Shown one piece after another: positions 35,310 through 44,966 of a stretch of 64,000 nt of DNA. The position numbers and the translations under genes were made by a program. Positions within the stretch are counted from its first letter, which is position 1. Each line of letters starts with the position of its first letter. Below the pieces are notes generated by a model. The model was not told where the DNA came from, ran no database searches, and worked only from the letters and a program-made list of their open reading frames with translations. The DNA comes from SAR324 cluster bacterium (GTDB lineage: Bacteria > SAR324 > XYD2-FULL-50-16), in assembly GCA_028282885.1 (NCBI GenBank), contig JANQGX010000020.1:1-64000 (forward strand), in the 5' to 3' direction.

Positions 35310-36203
35310 TCAGCCCGGGTGTTCCCGGTTGAGGTGTTTTTCAAGTTTTGAGGCCAGCAGAGAGCAGGAAAAGGTCAGGATAAAATACATCAGGGTAATG
35401 GTGATCCAGATTTCAAATGTGAGGTAGGTGGCAGCCATCAGTTCCATGCCCTGGAAGGTGAGTTCCTGGATGGAGATGACCGAGACAATGGCGGAATCCT
35501 TAATCGTCGATATGAACTGGCCTGCCATGGCGGGCAGGATAGTCTTGATGGCCTGGGGTAGGATGATCAACCTGTATTTATACCGGGTATTCAATCCCAG
35601 GGCATCGGCTGCTTCCCATTGACCTTTGGGTACCGATTCAAAACCCGCACGGATGATTTCCGCCATATAGGCCCCTTCATAAATCGCCATGGTCATAGCT
35701 GCCGAAACGAAAGCTGAGAATTGAGCCTCTTCCGCAACCAGGAAACCCAGCAGACGTGTTGTGTACTCCCCTCTTGTGGCAATAAACTGATCGATATTGA
35801 GCAGGGTCGTTAGCTGGTTTCCAAGGAAGAAATAGAAGATAAAGATCAAAACCAGAGGCGGTGTGTTCCTGACCAACTCAACATAGGTTCTGGCCAGTAA
35901 CCTGGGATAGAGGCTTTGCGCTTTCAGCATCAAACCTGTGACGATGCCGATCATTGACGCAAGCAGTGAAGCCCAGATGCTGACCCTTATCGTGGTGAAA
36001 AATCCCTGCATCAGCAGGTTTGGAATCCAGCTTCCTTTCGATTCATCATAGCGAAGGAAATACTGGGGGATTATCTCCCAGTTCCATTTGTAATCCAGGT
36101 TTACAAGGGCATGATTGATTGTCACCACACCGGCGGCAATCAACAGCCCCAATAAGAGGATATCCAGCAGGGTAATTCGTCGATTCTTATTGGCGGATCT
36201 CAT
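35310..36203 (-). CDS. Amino-acid ABC transporter permease (HisM/GltK type)
   Basis: A 297-residue permease of the polar amino-acid ABC family. The conserved EAA loop EAADALGLNTRYKYRLIILPQAIKTILPAMAGQ lies near residues 197-229; about six membrane helices, with an N-terminal helix and a periplasmic stretch (KWNWEIIPQYFLRYDESKGSW) before the core, as in the longer AapQ/AapM-like permeases. It forms the channel together with the second permease encoded at 37112-37924. The binding-protein gene ends 5 bases upstream. The operon carries no ATPase gene. Confidence 0.92.
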   Translation of the reverse strand: MRSANKNRRITLLDILLLGLLIAAGVVTINHALVNLDYKWNWEIIPQYFLRYDESKGSWIPNLLMQGFFTTIRVSIWASLLASMIGIVTGLMLKAQSLYPRLLARTYVELVRNTPPLVLIFIFYFFLGNQLTTLLNIDQFIATRGEYTTRLLGFLVAEEAQFSAFVSAAMTMAIYEGAYMAEIIRAGFESVPKGQWEAADALGLNTRYKYRLIILPQAIKTILPAMAGQFISTIKDSAIVSVISIQELTFQGMELMAATYLTFEIWITITLMYFILTFSCSLLASKLEKHLNREHPG

Positions 36204-36208
36204 TTTCC

Positions 36209-37045
36209 CTATTGAATCCTGCTTTCCCAGTCCCGGGTTTCAAACCAGTAATGTTTTCTTTCTGCAAGCCATCCCTCAGACGCTTTCACGGTGATCCAAT
36301 TGTTAAAGAAGTTCATCAGGTCGTAATCCCCCTTGGTCAGGGCAAACCCGATGGGTTCCTTGGTAAAGGTGCCTTCGAAGGGCAGAAAGAGGGTATCCCG
36401 GTATTTTATGGTTTGAAAGGCAGGCAGGGGTGCGGAGGCGACCACGGCATGCACACGACCCGACAGCAGTTCCTGGATCGCCTGGGATTCGTCATCAAAA
36501 AGCTTAAGACCCGCCCTGGGCATATGCTTTTTAGCTGCTGATGCGGCGGTTGTCCCAATACGGGCAGCCAGAATCACATCCGGGCGGTTGAAATCGCCAA
36601 GGCTGTTGAATCCTTTTGCTTTTTGCTTATGGGCGACCATGGACATACCGGTAAAATCATAGGGAATGGTAAAATTGACTTTGAGGTTCCGATCCGGTCG
36701 GATTCCCATTCCCCCGATAATCACGTCAAACTTACCTGTTAACAGGGCAGGTATGATCCCGGACCATTTGGTGGGAACGAACTCGGCTTTTGCCCCCATA
36801 TCCTCTGCCAGTTTTTTAGCGACGTCGATTTCAAATCCGATCAGTTCTCCTGATTTGTCTTTCATGGCCCAGGGAACGAAGGTTGACATGCCGATTTTTA
36901 GAGTCCCTCGCTTGACAATGCCGTCAAGTTTGGATGGAGCTACAGATACATCATCCTGCCGACTCTTGTTATCTGAAGCACAAGCGAATGTCAGGATGGT
37001 AAGGGTTAAAATCAGTAGCAGGGACAGACTTTTCTTAAGTTTCAT
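36209..37045 (-). CDS. Amino-acid ABC transporter substrate-binding lipoprotein
   Basis: A family 3 solute-binding protein of 278 residues. The signal peptide ends LTFAC, a lipobox, so it is anchored in the inner-membrane periplasmic face. Family 3 signature GFEIDVAKKLAEDMGAKAEFVP near residue 69 and the middle domain block RIGTTAASAAKKHMP near 162. The start is placed at 37045 because GGAGAG stands directly before it; a second ATG 12 bases upstream lacks a site. It should deliver a polar amino acid to the two permeases on either side. The ligand cannot be read from the sequence. Confidence 0.92.
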   Translation of the reverse strand: MKLKKSLSLLLILTLTILTFACASDNKSRQDDVSVAPSKLDGIVKRGTLKIGMSTFVPWAMKDKSGELIGFEIDVAKKLAEDMGAKAEFVPTKWSGIIPALLTGKFDVIIGGMGIRPDRNLKVNFTIPYDFTGMSMVAHKQKAKGFNSLGDFNRPDVILAARIGTTAASAAKKHMPRAGLKLFDDESQAIQELLSGRVHAVVASAPLPAFQTIKYRDTLFLPFEGTFTKEPIGFALTKGDYDLMNFFNNWITVKASEGWLAERKHYWFETRDWESRIQ

Positions 37046-37111
37046 GACTCTCTCCATTTTTGGTTGGATTTTTGAAACGGTTTGATCGGTTCATTCATTT
37101 TTCCCCGAATC

Positions 37112-37924
37112 TCAACGCGTTTTCGAACGATTTTCAAACCAGTGTACAAGAAACGAAAAGGAAGCGGTTATGGACAGATAGATTGCGGCTACGGTAAACC
37201 AGATTTCGAACACAAGAAAAGTTTCTGAGACAATGGCCTGTCCCTCCATGGTCAAATCGTAAATGGCGATAACGCTGACCAGGGCTGAATCCTTTACCAG
37301 GGAGATAATCTGCCCGGCAAGTGGAGGAATCATTAAGCGTATCGCCTGTGGCAGGATAATGAGGAGATAAGTCTGAGGCCGGGACATCCCCAGTGATGAA
37401 GAAGCTTCCCATTGCCCTTCCTCCACGGCCAGAATGCCTCCCCGAATGATCTCGGATATATAAGCTCCTTCAAACAGCCCCAGGGCCAGGACGGCTGACA
37501 TAAACGGACCGATACCAAAGATCGGTGCCAACACAAAATAGATCAGCAATAACTGAATCAAAAGGGGCGTATTGCGGATCGCTTCAATATATAGTCCGGC
37601 AAGGACTTTTCCGACAATCGAATCTGACAATTTCAAAAGAGCGGCTGCCAAACCGAAAACCACAGCTAGCAGCGTCCCTGCAATAGATATTTTGAGCGTG
37701 ATAAGCAATCCGCTCAGCAGTCGCCCGGCTTTTAGTCCTTCCTCAGTGACAGTCAGCAGGTATCCGGGGACTCTGTACCATTGCCAGTTATAGCCAAGGT
37801 TTACAGAGTTGAACACAAGTAATCCGACAAGGAATCCCATGGTCAAAAAATAACCAACGTAACTGACGCCGGTATGCGATTTGTAATCCGTGATACCTCT
37901 CTTAATCCATTCGAGTCTTTTCAT
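37112..37924 (-). CDS. Amino-acid ABC transporter permease
   Basis: A 270-residue permease, partner of the one encoded at 35310-36203. EAA loop EASSSLGMSRPQTYLLIILPQAIRLMIPPLAGQ near residues 176-208, with about six membrane helices and the same extended N-terminus (NLGYNWQWYRVPGYLL) as its partner, indicating a common origin by duplication. Its first 23 bases overlap the end of the MarR regulator gene, so the two are translated together and the transporter is under direct control of that regulator. Confidence 0.92.
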   Translation of the reverse strand: MKRLEWIKRGITDYKSHTGVSYVGYFLTMGFLVGLLVFNSVNLGYNWQWYRVPGYLLTVTEEGLKAGRLLSGLLITLKISIAGTLLAVVFGLAAALLKLSDSIVGKVLAGLYIEAIRNTPLLIQLLLIYFVLAPIFGIGPFMSAVLALGLFEGAYISEIIRGGILAVEEGQWEASSSLGMSRPQTYLLIILPQAIRLMIPPLAGQIISLVKDSALVSVIAIYDLTMEGQAIVSETFLVFEIWFTVAAIYLSITASFSFLVHWFENRSKTR

Positions 37925-38378
37925 TCACATTCATCCCTGCTACTGGATTCCGCTCTTGAAGATTGTGCCAGATTTTCTCCAAGAGATGCAAAAGATCACT
38001 TTTCTCCTGTTCTGTTATGCCTTTGTAAGTTCTCTCGATCAACAGGTCGGAAATCTTTTTGAAATCAGGCATCATCTTCTCCCCTTTTTCCGTCAATCGG
38101 ATCAGGGTGATTCTGCTGTCTCCGGGCGAGGGACTCTTGCAGATGTAGCCCAGTTGTACCAGCTTTTCGACCAGGACCGTCACCGTGTTTTTCTTCCGAT
38201 TGATCATCCTGGCGATCTCCTTCATGGGCAAACTCCTGCCATCACCCAGCAAAGAGAGAATATCACCATGTGAGGGGGACAGCTTCTCGTATCCTCTTGA
38301 TCGCAACGAATCGATGATGAACTGATTGGCGTCTCGTCTGATCTTTCCAATCAGCGAAATTATGCCTCGTGATTTCAT
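37902..38378 (-). CDS. MarR-family transcriptional regulator
   Basis: A 158-residue MarR protein. Winged helix between about residues 30 and 110: SPSHGDILSLLGDGRSLPMKEIARMINRKKNTVTVLVEKLVQLGYICKSPSPGDSRITLIRLTEKGE is spread over helices 2-4 and the wing with the conserved DSR. N- and C-terminal helices form the dimer. It heads the ABC-transporter operon, overlapping the permease by 23 bases. A 9-base inverted repeat at 38386-38409, just upstream of the start, is a good candidate for its own operator. Confidence 0.9.
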   Translation of the reverse strand: MKSRGIISLIGKIRRDANQFIIDSLRSRGYEKLSPSHGDILSLLGDGRSLPMKEIARMINRKKNTVTVLVEKLVQLGYICKSPSPGDSRITLIRLTEKGEKMMPDFKKISDLLIERTYKGITEQEKSDLLHLLEKIWHNLQERNPVAGMNVNEKTRMD

Positions 38379-38385
38379 GAAAGTA

Positions 38386-38409
38386 TATTAGTTCGATATA
38401 GAACTAATA
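38386..38409. promoter_or_regulatory. Inverted repeat, likely MarR operator
   Basis: TATTAGTTC (38386-38394) and GAACTAATA (38401-38409) form a perfect 9-base inverted repeat with a six-base spacer, starting eight bases before the marR start codon. Size, symmetry and AT-rich make-up fit a MarR dimer site. Binding would block the promoter and give autorepression of the operon. Confidence 0.7.
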
Positions 38410-38463
38410 GTCAATATCTATATCTGATATTTGAGAGTTTAATAAGTGATTAGGGGATTTTTG

Positions 38464-39384
38464 TCAGGCCCAGTTTTTGAGGTGAGCTGCTTTTCGAATC
38501 TGATCGATCTTTTGGTCTTTCTCTTCCCAGAAGGTTTTTAACCACTCCGAAACCTGGTGATAATCCGGTGTAGAGTCGCTTTTTGAAATGGTTTTCAGGA
38601 GATCTTTCATGGGGACTTTTCTAATCTCAATTCTTACGCTTTTACAGGAGCCGCCCAGCAAAGACCAGAATACGGGAGGTTGTGTATGGTAAACAAGGGT
38701 AATATCCAGAAGGTAGTCGAACTGTGAGCCGAAGGTTTGGAGAATATGAGTCAAACCACCTGCACGTGGTTTCATGAGATGGCGATAGGGAGAGGCAACT
38801 CGCTTTGATTTTAGAGGATTAAACCGTGTTCCTTCCACGAAATTGACGATGGCCGTAGTATGTCCTTTTCGGCCAAGATCTCTGAATCTCTTGTTAATAG
38901 TGCCCAGATCACTCTTTCGATCCGTTTGTCGAGGATCTGTGGATTTCATGGATTGTCGTTTGACAAAGGGATATTCATAAGCCCAGCAGATCAAGCCCAC
39001 CAGGGGCAGATAGATCAGCTCCTGCTTGACGATGAATTTGATAAGAGCAGCTCTTTTATTTAGCAAGCTCTGAAGAATCAGAATATCGGCCCAGGATTGG
39101 TGGTTGCTGACAACCAGGTAGTTTTTGTTGTGTTCGATATCTTCGAGACCGGACACCTCAAGATTTATCCCAAGCAGAACCACCAGAAGAAAATGATCAA
39201 TCCAGACTGCAACCGAATACATCAGGATCATGGCTTTGTAGATTAACCCTCTCAAGGCTGGGAGGGGTATCACCAGTTTCAACAGAGCCAGAATCATCAG
39301 GGGCAGGATCCAAAAGAGCAGGTTAAGCGTGATATAAACCAGTGAGAGAGATGCTCTGGCCGCAGATAAGGTCTTTGACATCAT
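38464..39384 (-). CDS. PlsC-type acyltransferase (YihG-like)
   Basis: A 306-residue membrane acyltransferase of the 1-acyl-glycerol-3-phosphate acyltransferase superfamily. The catalytic NHQSWAD block (H-x4-D) and the FVEGTRF block are present, with membrane helices at about 15-45 and 60-80. It resembles E. coli YihG/YihG-like proteins, which have the longer C-terminal half, more than PlsC itself. It transfers an acyl chain to a lysophospholipid or a similar acceptor at the inner membrane. The start is one of the paired ATGs at 39384/39381; a TTG start at 39423 would add 13 residues and is less likely. It is monocistronic, downstream of a poorly populated region. Confidence 0.85.
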   Translation of the reverse strand: MMSKTLSAARASLSLVYITLNLLFWILPLMILALLKLVIPLPALRGLIYKAMILMYSVAVWIDHFLLVVLLGINLEVSGLEDIEHNKNYLVVSNHQSWADILILQSLLNKRAALIKFIVKQELIYLPLVGLICWAYEYPFVKRQSMKSTDPRQTDRKSDLGTINKRFRDLGRKGHTTAIVNFVEGTRFNPLKSKRVASPYRHLMKPRAGGLTHILQTFGSQFDYLLDITLVYHTQPPVFWSLLGGSCKSVRIEIRKVPMKDLLKTISKSDSTPDYHQVSEWLKTFWEEKDQKIDQIRKAAHLKNWA

Positions 39385-39445
39385 GATGCTCGAAACTCTG
39401 TCCAAACACAGGTCTGCTTCCAACTGGTGTTGCGTTAACCTTGGA

Positions 39446-39652
39446 TCAGCGGAAAAACAGTGACATGTGTCGGTTATGTGTTCCCATTTCTTCGCGGGAT
39501 CGAGGCGATAGCCGGACGTTGACAGGACACCAGCCTCTGAAACTCTTTTTTCCCATTGGACAGCTCACACAGATACGCTGTCCACCGTTATGGATTACAA
39601 TCCCTGATAAGCAAAATCTCTTTTTCATCTCGATGCATTTATTGCAGATCAA
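39446..39652 (-). CDS. Small cysteine-rich protein, tentative
   Basis: A 68-residue frame beginning with TTG, with cysteines spaced C-x2-C near the start, then CVSCP and a further CP, suggesting a small zinc ribbon or similar metal site (ICNKC, RICVSCP, GWCPVN). An AGGGTGA site stands about eight bases before the TTG. It reads towards the acyltransferase gene on the same strand, ending 62 bases before its start, so it could be the first gene of a two-gene operon. The alternative is that the frame is open by chance. No family recognised. Confidence 0.35.
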   Translation of the reverse strand: MICNKCIEMKKRFCLSGIVIHNGGQRICVSCPMGKKSFRGWCPVNVRLSPRSREEMGTHNRHMSLFFR

Positions 39653-40115
39653 CGAGCTGTCACCCTATTTTAGCAGGTTTAGAAAGGGACGAAAAAGTAA
39701 AACTTTTGTCATGATTTTGGATCTACATCCAATTATTTTTACTGCAAAGGTGAATCCAAAATCTCCTTTCTTCTCAGCAGAATTTGGTTCACTATTTGCT
39801 GCTTTTATTTTTAGAAGCTCGATGTTATGGAATCTCAATAGATTGTCTGCCCGGGTTCAGATCAACATTTATTAGATTCCCCGACTTTGGGATTCTGTTT
39901 CGTAGAAGTGAATCGGATCGGGTCTTTGCGCTTAGGGGACGGAAAACTTAAAGCTTGTAAAATAGTAAAATCATGATAGAATAAAACCCAAGATCAAAAA
40001 GTGAAGATACATATTTCAATTTATAAAAACTTAAGAAGCCGTTCCCGTGCCTTTTGCCGGGACGTTATTTCATCATCGGCCTTTGCCGGATACAGCACTT
40101 TTTATCGGAGCAACT
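39653..40115. other. Intergenic region upstream of aconitase
   Basis: About 460 AT-rich bases. No convincing gene: the plus-strand frame crossing it (39441-39875) has no ribosome site and overlaps the tentative cysteine-rich gene. It should contain the promoter of acnA. Confidence 0.5.
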
Positions 40116-42803
40116 ATGAACAACGATAAGTTTGGCAGTCGTCGGAAAATCAGCCTGAAAGCAGGTGAGGCGGAGTTTTATGGAATCGACAAACTGGAAA
40201 AGGATGGTATCGGTAAAACCGGCCATCTCCCTTTCTCAATCAAGATCCTCCTGGAACAGGCCTTGCGAAATCTGGATCACTTTCAGGTGAACGAAGAGGA
40301 TATCGTCGCCCTGGCCAATTGGAAAGCCGACGAGAAATCGGAAAAAGAGATCCCTTTCAAACCCACCCGGGTTTTACTGCAGGACTTCACCGGTGTTCCC
40401 GCGCTGGTTGATCTGGCTGCACTGAGAAGCTCAATGAAGGCCTTGGGGGGTGATCCTTCTGTCATCAATCCCAGGATTCCGGTCGATCTGATTATCGATC
40501 ACTCCATCCAGGTTGATTCCTTCGGGCTTCCCGGATCTTTGCAGACCAACATGGAAAGAGAGTTTGAACGGAACAGGGAACGGTATGAGTTCCTGAAATG
40601 GGGCCAGCACAACTTCAAGGATCTCAGCATTTATCCGCCGGGGGTTGGGATTGTGCACCAGGTAAATCTGGAAGCATTGGCCAGTGTAGTGCAAAACAGG
40701 GAAAGTGTTCTCTTCTCAGATACCGTTGTAGGTACCGATTCACATACCCCCATGGTCAACAGCCTGGGTGTGCTGGGATGGGGAGTTGGGGGAATTGAGG
40801 CGGAATCGGTGATGCTGGGTCAACCCATCTACATGAAAATTCCGCAGGTGGTCGGATTCAAATTAACCGGTTCTTTACAGCCGGGAACCACTGCAACAGA
40901 CCTTGTCTTCCGAATCGTCCAGATTTTGCGCGAAATCGGAGTGGTGGAGAAATTCGTCGAATTTTTTGGTGACGGCCTTTCCGGTCTCAGCCTGGCAGAC
41001 AGGGCCACAATCTCAAACATGGCTCCTGAATACGGTGCCACGATGGGTTTTTTCCCAACCGATGATGAGACACTTAATTACCTCAAAGCCACCGGTAGAA
41101 GTGCAGATATTATCGAGCGGGTTGAGAAATATACCAAAGAGCAGGGGCTGTTCCGTACGGATGGAATGACGCCTCCCGGATTCTCGGACGTTGTTGAACT
41201 GGATCTGTCCACTGTTGAATCATCCCTGGCCGGCCCCAAACGTCCTCAGGACCGGATTGCCCTCTCGGATATGAAACCCTCCTGGAATCAGTTGCTGGTT
41301 CAACCGGTCAAGGAGAGAGGTTTTGAATTGAAAAACGAAGAACTTTCAAAATCGTCTACCGTCACCCTGGAAAATTCGAATGAGAGTTTTGAACTGAAAC
41401 ACGGATCAGTGGTTTTGGCGGCAATCACCTCATGCACCAATACCAGCAACCCCTCGGTAATGATTGCCGCGGGTCTGCTGGCGAAAAAGGCTGTTGAAAA
41501 GGGGCTGACTGTAAAACCCTGGATTAAAACGTCATTGGCCCCCGGTTCAAGGGTGGTGACGGATTACCTGCAAAAAGCCGGACTGGATCAGTACCTGGAA
41601 AAGCTGGGCTTTTTTACTGTAGGCTATGGTTGTACCAGTTGTATCGGTAACTCCGGTCCCCTGGCCAAGCCGATCAGTGAAGCCATTGTAGATCAGGATC
41701 TGGTGGTGGCGGCCGTACTGTCCGGTAACCGTAACTTCGAAGGGCGGGTCAATCCCTTGACCAAGGCCAACTTCCTGGCAAGCCCGCCTCTGGTGGTTGC
41801 CTATGCCATTGCCGGATCAATGGATATCGATCTTTTGGAGGAGCCCATCGGCCAGGACAATAGTGGTAATCCGGTTATGCTTCAGGATATCTGGCCGGGC
41901 AAGTCCGATATAGCTGAGGTGGAACGATTGATAACGCCGGAAATGTATCTGGAGCGATACAGTAATTATGAGACACTTTCGCCGATCTGGAATGAGATTC
42001 CCACCAAGGGAGCTGAAGTCTACGATTGGGATGAGGCATCCACCTATATCAGAAACCCGCCGTTCTTTCGCGATATGAAAGTGGAACTGAAACCGCTGGA
42101 AGATATCAGGGACGCCAGGGTGCTGGTTAAGGTGGGGGACTCGGTGACAACCGACCATATCTCACCGGCGGGAGCAATCGCCTCTGAAACCCCGGCAGCT
42201 AATTATTTGCTGGATCGAGGTGTGGAACTGCAGGATTTTAACTCCTATGGCTCCAGACGAGGTAATGACGAGGTGATGGTTCGTGGTACCTTCGCCAATA
42301 TTCGGCTGCGCAATCAGATGGCACCCGGAACCGAGGGAGGTTTCACAACGCATGTTCCGACAGGGGAGCAGACCTCTGTCTACGAAGCTTCAGAGAGATA
42401 CAAAGCTTCCGGTACACCCCTTGTAGTCCTGGCCGGGAATGACTACGGTGCGGGATCTTCACGCGATTGGGCGGCCAAGGGAACCTATCTTCTTGGAATC
42501 AAAGCGGTGATTGCAGTCAGCTATGAACGAATTCATCGCTCCAACCTGCTGGGAATGGGAGTACTGCCGCTTCAATTCAAAGAGGGCGATACACCCGAAA
42601 GCCTTGGACTCACCGGAAAAGAGGTTTATAGTGTCCTGGGTCTCTCCGATGAGATTAGCCCCGGACAGGATCTTACTCTCAAGATCGATGATAAGGAGAT
42701 CCCTGTTTCCCTGCGCCTCGATACACCGGTGGAAATCGAATATTATAAAAACGGCGGTATTCTCCATACCGTGCTGCGAAACTTCATCAAAGAGGTTGGC
42801 TGA
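40116..42803 (+). CDS. acnA: Aconitate hydratase AcnA
   Basis: An 895-residue aconitase of the AcnA/IRP1 branch, which interconverts citrate and isocitrate with a 4Fe-4S cluster. Cluster cysteines lie in [13 protein letters not shown] (first) and [14 protein letters not shown] (second and third). Conserved blocks [46 protein letters not shown] and, in the swivelling C-terminal domain, [12 protein letters not shown] with the active-site serine. The ATG at 40116 is used because GGAG precedes it; in-frame codons upstream to 40047 have no site. A strong terminator follows at 42837. It stands as a single transcription unit. Confidence 0.96.
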   Translation: MNNDKFGSRRKISLKAGEAEFYGIDKLEKDGIGKTGHLPFSIKILLEQALRNLDHFQVNEEDIVALANWKADEKSEKEIPFKPTRVLLQDFTGVPALVDLAALRSSMKALGGDPSVINPRIPVDLIIDHSIQVDSFGLPGSLQTNMEREFERNRERYEFLKWGQHNFKDLSIYPPGVGIVHQVNLEALASVVQNRESVLFSDTVVGTDSHTPMVNSLGVLGWGVGGIEAESVMLGQPIYMKIPQVVGFKLTGSLQPGTTATDLVFRIVQILREIGVVEKFVEFFGDGLSGLSLADRATISNMAPEYGATMGFFPTDDETLNYLKATGRSADIIERVEKYTKEQGLFRTDGMTPPGFSDVVELDLSTVESSLAGPKRPQDRIALSDMKPSWNQLLVQPVKERGFELKNEELSKSSTVTLENSNESFELKHGSVVLAAITSCTNTSNPSVMIAAGLLAKKAVEKGLTVKPWIKTSLAPGSRVVTDYLQKAGLDQYLEKLGFFTVGYGCTSCIGNSGPLAKPISEAIVDQDLVVAAVLSGNRNFEGRVNPLTKANFLASPPLVVAYAIAGSMDIDLLEEPIGQDNSGNPVMLQDIWPGKSDIAEVERLITPEMYLERYSNYETLSPIWNEIPTKGAEVYDWDEASTYIRNPPFFRDMKVELKPLEDIRDARVLVKVGDSVTTDHISPAGAIASETPAANYLLDRGVELQDFNSYGSRRGNDEVMVRGTFANIRLRNQMAPGTEGGFTTHVPTGEQTSVYEASERYKASGTPLVVLAGNDYGAGSSRDWAAKGTYLLGIKAVIAVSYERIHRSNLLGMGVLPLQFKEGDTPESLGLTGKEVYSVLGLSDEISPGQDLTLKIDDKEIPVSLRLDTPVEIEYYKNGGILHTVLRNFIKEVG

Positions 42804-42836
42804 TACCATCCCGACTCAGGAACTCCGACTGTTAAG

Positions 42837-42875
42837 CAGGGGAGCTCATCTCTGCTCCCCTGTTGTTTAATTTTC
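42837..42875 (+). terminator. Rho-independent terminator after acnA
   Basis: CAGGGGAGC (42837-42845) pairs with GCTCCCCTG (42854-42862) around an eight-base loop and is followed by TTGTTTAATTTT. A strong nine-base GC-rich stem; it closes the acnA transcript. Confidence 0.9.
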
Positions 42876-42996
42876 ATGCTTCCTGCCCGACTCTGAAAGC
42901 TGTTTTTTACTCTTCCGGCTGACTTCAATTCGCAATCATTTCAAACATCAATTAAAACATACCAAAGAATTCAGGATTGTCTAAAAAAACTTTGGG

Positions 42997-43036
42997 TTGA
43001 CAGTGGAAAATTTGAATGTCTATAATGGGCTACCCA
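42997..43036 (+). promoter_or_regulatory. Consensus sigma-70 promoter with overlapping operator-like repeat
   Basis: TTGACA (42997-43002) and TATAAT (43021-43026), both perfect consensus hexamers, separated by 18 bases. Immediately after the -10 box the sequence TGGGCTACCCA (43026-43036) is a short inverted repeat placed at the expected start site, a typical spot for a GntR/FadR-type repressor. The regulator is the first gene downstream, so autorepression is likely. Confidence 0.8.
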
Positions 43037-43260
43037 TTAACAATAAACAGATGAAACTCAATGTTGTTAGGCGGTTAGCCGAGTGTCATTTTAGTTGATT
43101 TGGCAAAATGGGGTTTGGGCTTTTATTTTGTTCCCGGTTGAGGCGTGTTTTTTTTGTGGTAGACTTTCCATCGATCCTGGCATGATTAGACCGAACAACG
43201 GGCAGTTCTCCGAGTATTGTTTGGATTATGAGGCATAGTGGCAATTTTCAAGGAAATTCT

Positions 43261-43971
43261 ATGTTTAAGAAGACAGGACACAACAGGGTATTTCAGGATC
43301 TGGTTACCCAGATTGAGAAGGCGATTCTGAGTGGAAAGCTGAAGCCGGGAGACAAGCTACCTGCACAAAGAGATCTTATAGAGAAATTTCAGACCAGCAG
43401 GGCGTCCTTAAGGGAGGCGTTACGGGTCCTGGAGCACAAGGGATTGATAGAAGTCAAATTGGGTGTCAGTGGTGGTGCGATTGTAAAGGAAATCAGTACC
43501 GATACCATTACCGAGGATCTGTCTATCCTGATGCAGCACAAAAAGGTCTCTTTCGATCAGTTGGCGGAATTCAGAACCGGGGTTGAAGGTTGTGTTGCAT
43601 CTTTGGCAGCGCAGAGAGCTACCAGTGATGATATAAAAAATTTGGAAGGTCTTCTTGAAGAGGCCCGGATATGTCTCGAATCCTGGGAAACGAAATGGGA
43701 TGATTTCTTCGAGGCAGATCTTGAAATCCATATCCTGCTGGCGCGTATATCCGATAATCCCGTATATACTGCGGTGCTGCAAATGGTTCATGAAAACATC
43801 CTGGATATGTACTATTTTGTGGACCAAAAGCATCTGGAGGAGAACTATCGGGATCTTTGTAATATTGTGCAAGCAATTTCAAAGGGCGATGCCGAATTAG
43901 CCAGAAAAGCGACACAAGACCACATCATGCAGTGTACTGCTTCCATAAAAGCCGCACAGGAAAACAACTAG
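43261..43971 (+). CDS. GntR-family (FadR subfamily) transcriptional regulator
   Basis: A 236-residue regulator. The N-terminal winged helix spans about residues 8-75 (VFQDLVTQIEKAILSGKLKPGDKLPAQRDLIEKFQTSRASLREALRVLEHKGLIEV is spread over it) with the wing GVSGGAIVKE. The C-terminal FCD helical domain has conserved metal or ligand positions, for instance DLEIHILLARIS and the final AxxDHI. FadR-type regulators often sense carboxylates or amino acids. AAGGAAA precedes the ATG at 43261; an upstream in-frame start at 43228 lacks a site. The binding-protein gene starts 83 bases downstream, so it probably controls the operon to 50341. Confidence 0.92.
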   Translation: MFKKTGHNRVFQDLVTQIEKAILSGKLKPGDKLPAQRDLIEKFQTSRASLREALRVLEHKGLIEVKLGVSGGAIVKEISTDTITEDLSILMQHKKVSFDQLAEFRTGVEGCVASLAAQRATSDDIKNLEGLLEEARICLESWETKWDDFFEADLEIHILLARISDNPVYTAVLQMVHENILDMYYFVDQKHLEENYRDLCNIVQAISKGDAELARKATQDHIMQCTASIKAAQENN

Positions 43972-44054
43972 GCGAACGACCTGGCGTTGTGTCTGGCCAG
44001 GTTCGATCAAGCAATTTCCGGTTTCATCACACCATTTCCAAAGAGGAGACTGTC

Positions 44055-44897
44055 ATGTTCAAGAGAATTCTTGTTGCATTGTTTGCGGTTGTCTGTTTTG
44101 CAGGATCTGCCATTGCCGGTCAAAAAGTCATTGTGGGAACGTCAGCCGACTGGCCGTTTTTCGAATGGGTGGATAAGAAGGGCAACATCGTTGGTTTTGA
44201 TATGGATGTCATGCGTATGATTGCACATTTGAAGGGGTGGGATCTCACCATCAAGGATATTCCCTACGACTCGCTGATGCCCTCCCTCAAAGCCGGGAAA
44301 ATAGACGTGATTGCAGCACAGACCAACATCACCCCGGAGAGAGCGAAACAGGTGGATTTTTCAGATCCCTATTGGACTGCCGATCTGGCAATTCTGGTTC
44401 GCAACGACTCCAAACGCCACATGGCCAACATCTTTACTGATAACCTCAAAATTGGGGCCCAGATCGGAACGACACAGGCCAATTTCCTGGAGAATGCAGC
44501 TAAAGACGGTGCCGAAATCGAATTCAAAGGATACGAATCCAACGATCTGATTCTGATGGACGTCAAGGCCGGACGCACCGATGCCTTCATCGGGGACACG
44601 CCTGTCGCTAAAGTTTTTGCCGAGACCTGGCCTGTCAAAATGATAGGGATATTGGTTCCGGACAATGCGGATTGCGGATTCATGGTCCAGAAAGGGGATC
44701 CCGACAAACTGCTGGCCGATATCAATAGCGGTGTCAAGGAACTCCGCTCCTTGGGCATTTGGGAAGTGCTAACCAACGCCTACGCGGGAGGTGATCTCAA
44801 AAATATTACCAATTGTTATGCCGGAGCCCGGGGTCTTATGGAAAAAGGTGATCTGAAGGGATATGCCAAAAACCTGGAAACCTGCATGACCAAATAA
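44055..44897 (+). CDS. Polar amino-acid ABC transporter substrate-binding protein
   Basis: A 280-residue family 3 periplasmic binding protein. The signal peptide (LLVALFAVVCF-type core) ends AIA|G near residue 22, a normal cleavage site, so it is soluble rather than lipid-anchored. Family signature GFDMDVMRMIAHLKGWDLTIKDIPYDSLMPSL near residue 53. The start with GAGGAGA just ahead was chosen over an upstream extension to 43932. The gene is followed by a large stem-loop (44967-45018) before the permease, which may allow higher expression of the binding protein than of the membrane parts. Confidence 0.93.
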   Translation: MFKRILVALFAVVCFAGSAIAGQKVIVGTSADWPFFEWVDKKGNIVGFDMDVMRMIAHLKGWDLTIKDIPYDSLMPSLKAGKIDVIAAQTNITPERAKQVDFSDPYWTADLAILVRNDSKRHMANIFTDNLKIGAQIGTTQANFLENAAKDGAEIEFKGYESNDLILMDVKAGRTDAFIGDTPVAKVFAETWPVKMIGILVPDNADCGFMVQKGDPDKLLADINSGVKELRSLGIWEVLTNAYAGGDLKNITNCYAGARGLMEKGDLKGYAKNLETCMTK

Positions 44898-44966
44898 CAC
44901 AGTATCCCGCCACGGCGCTATTGTTATTTGTCGAAGCGGGAGGAAACTTGATACTGCCATCTCTCA

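Larger units (their letters stand above)
42804..43260. other. Intergenic region: acnA terminator and regulator promoter
   Basis: Holds the acnA terminator (42837-42875), the promoter at 42997-43026 with its overlapping operator-like repeat, and a 220-base untranslated leader before the regulator start. The leader has a T-rich stretch near 43147 and small inverted repeats but no gene. Confidence 0.6.

Noticed and set aside
39441..39875. 144-residue plus-strand frame before acnA
   Set aside because: No ribosome site, overlaps a better cysteine-rich frame on the other strand, and its composition is not protein-like.
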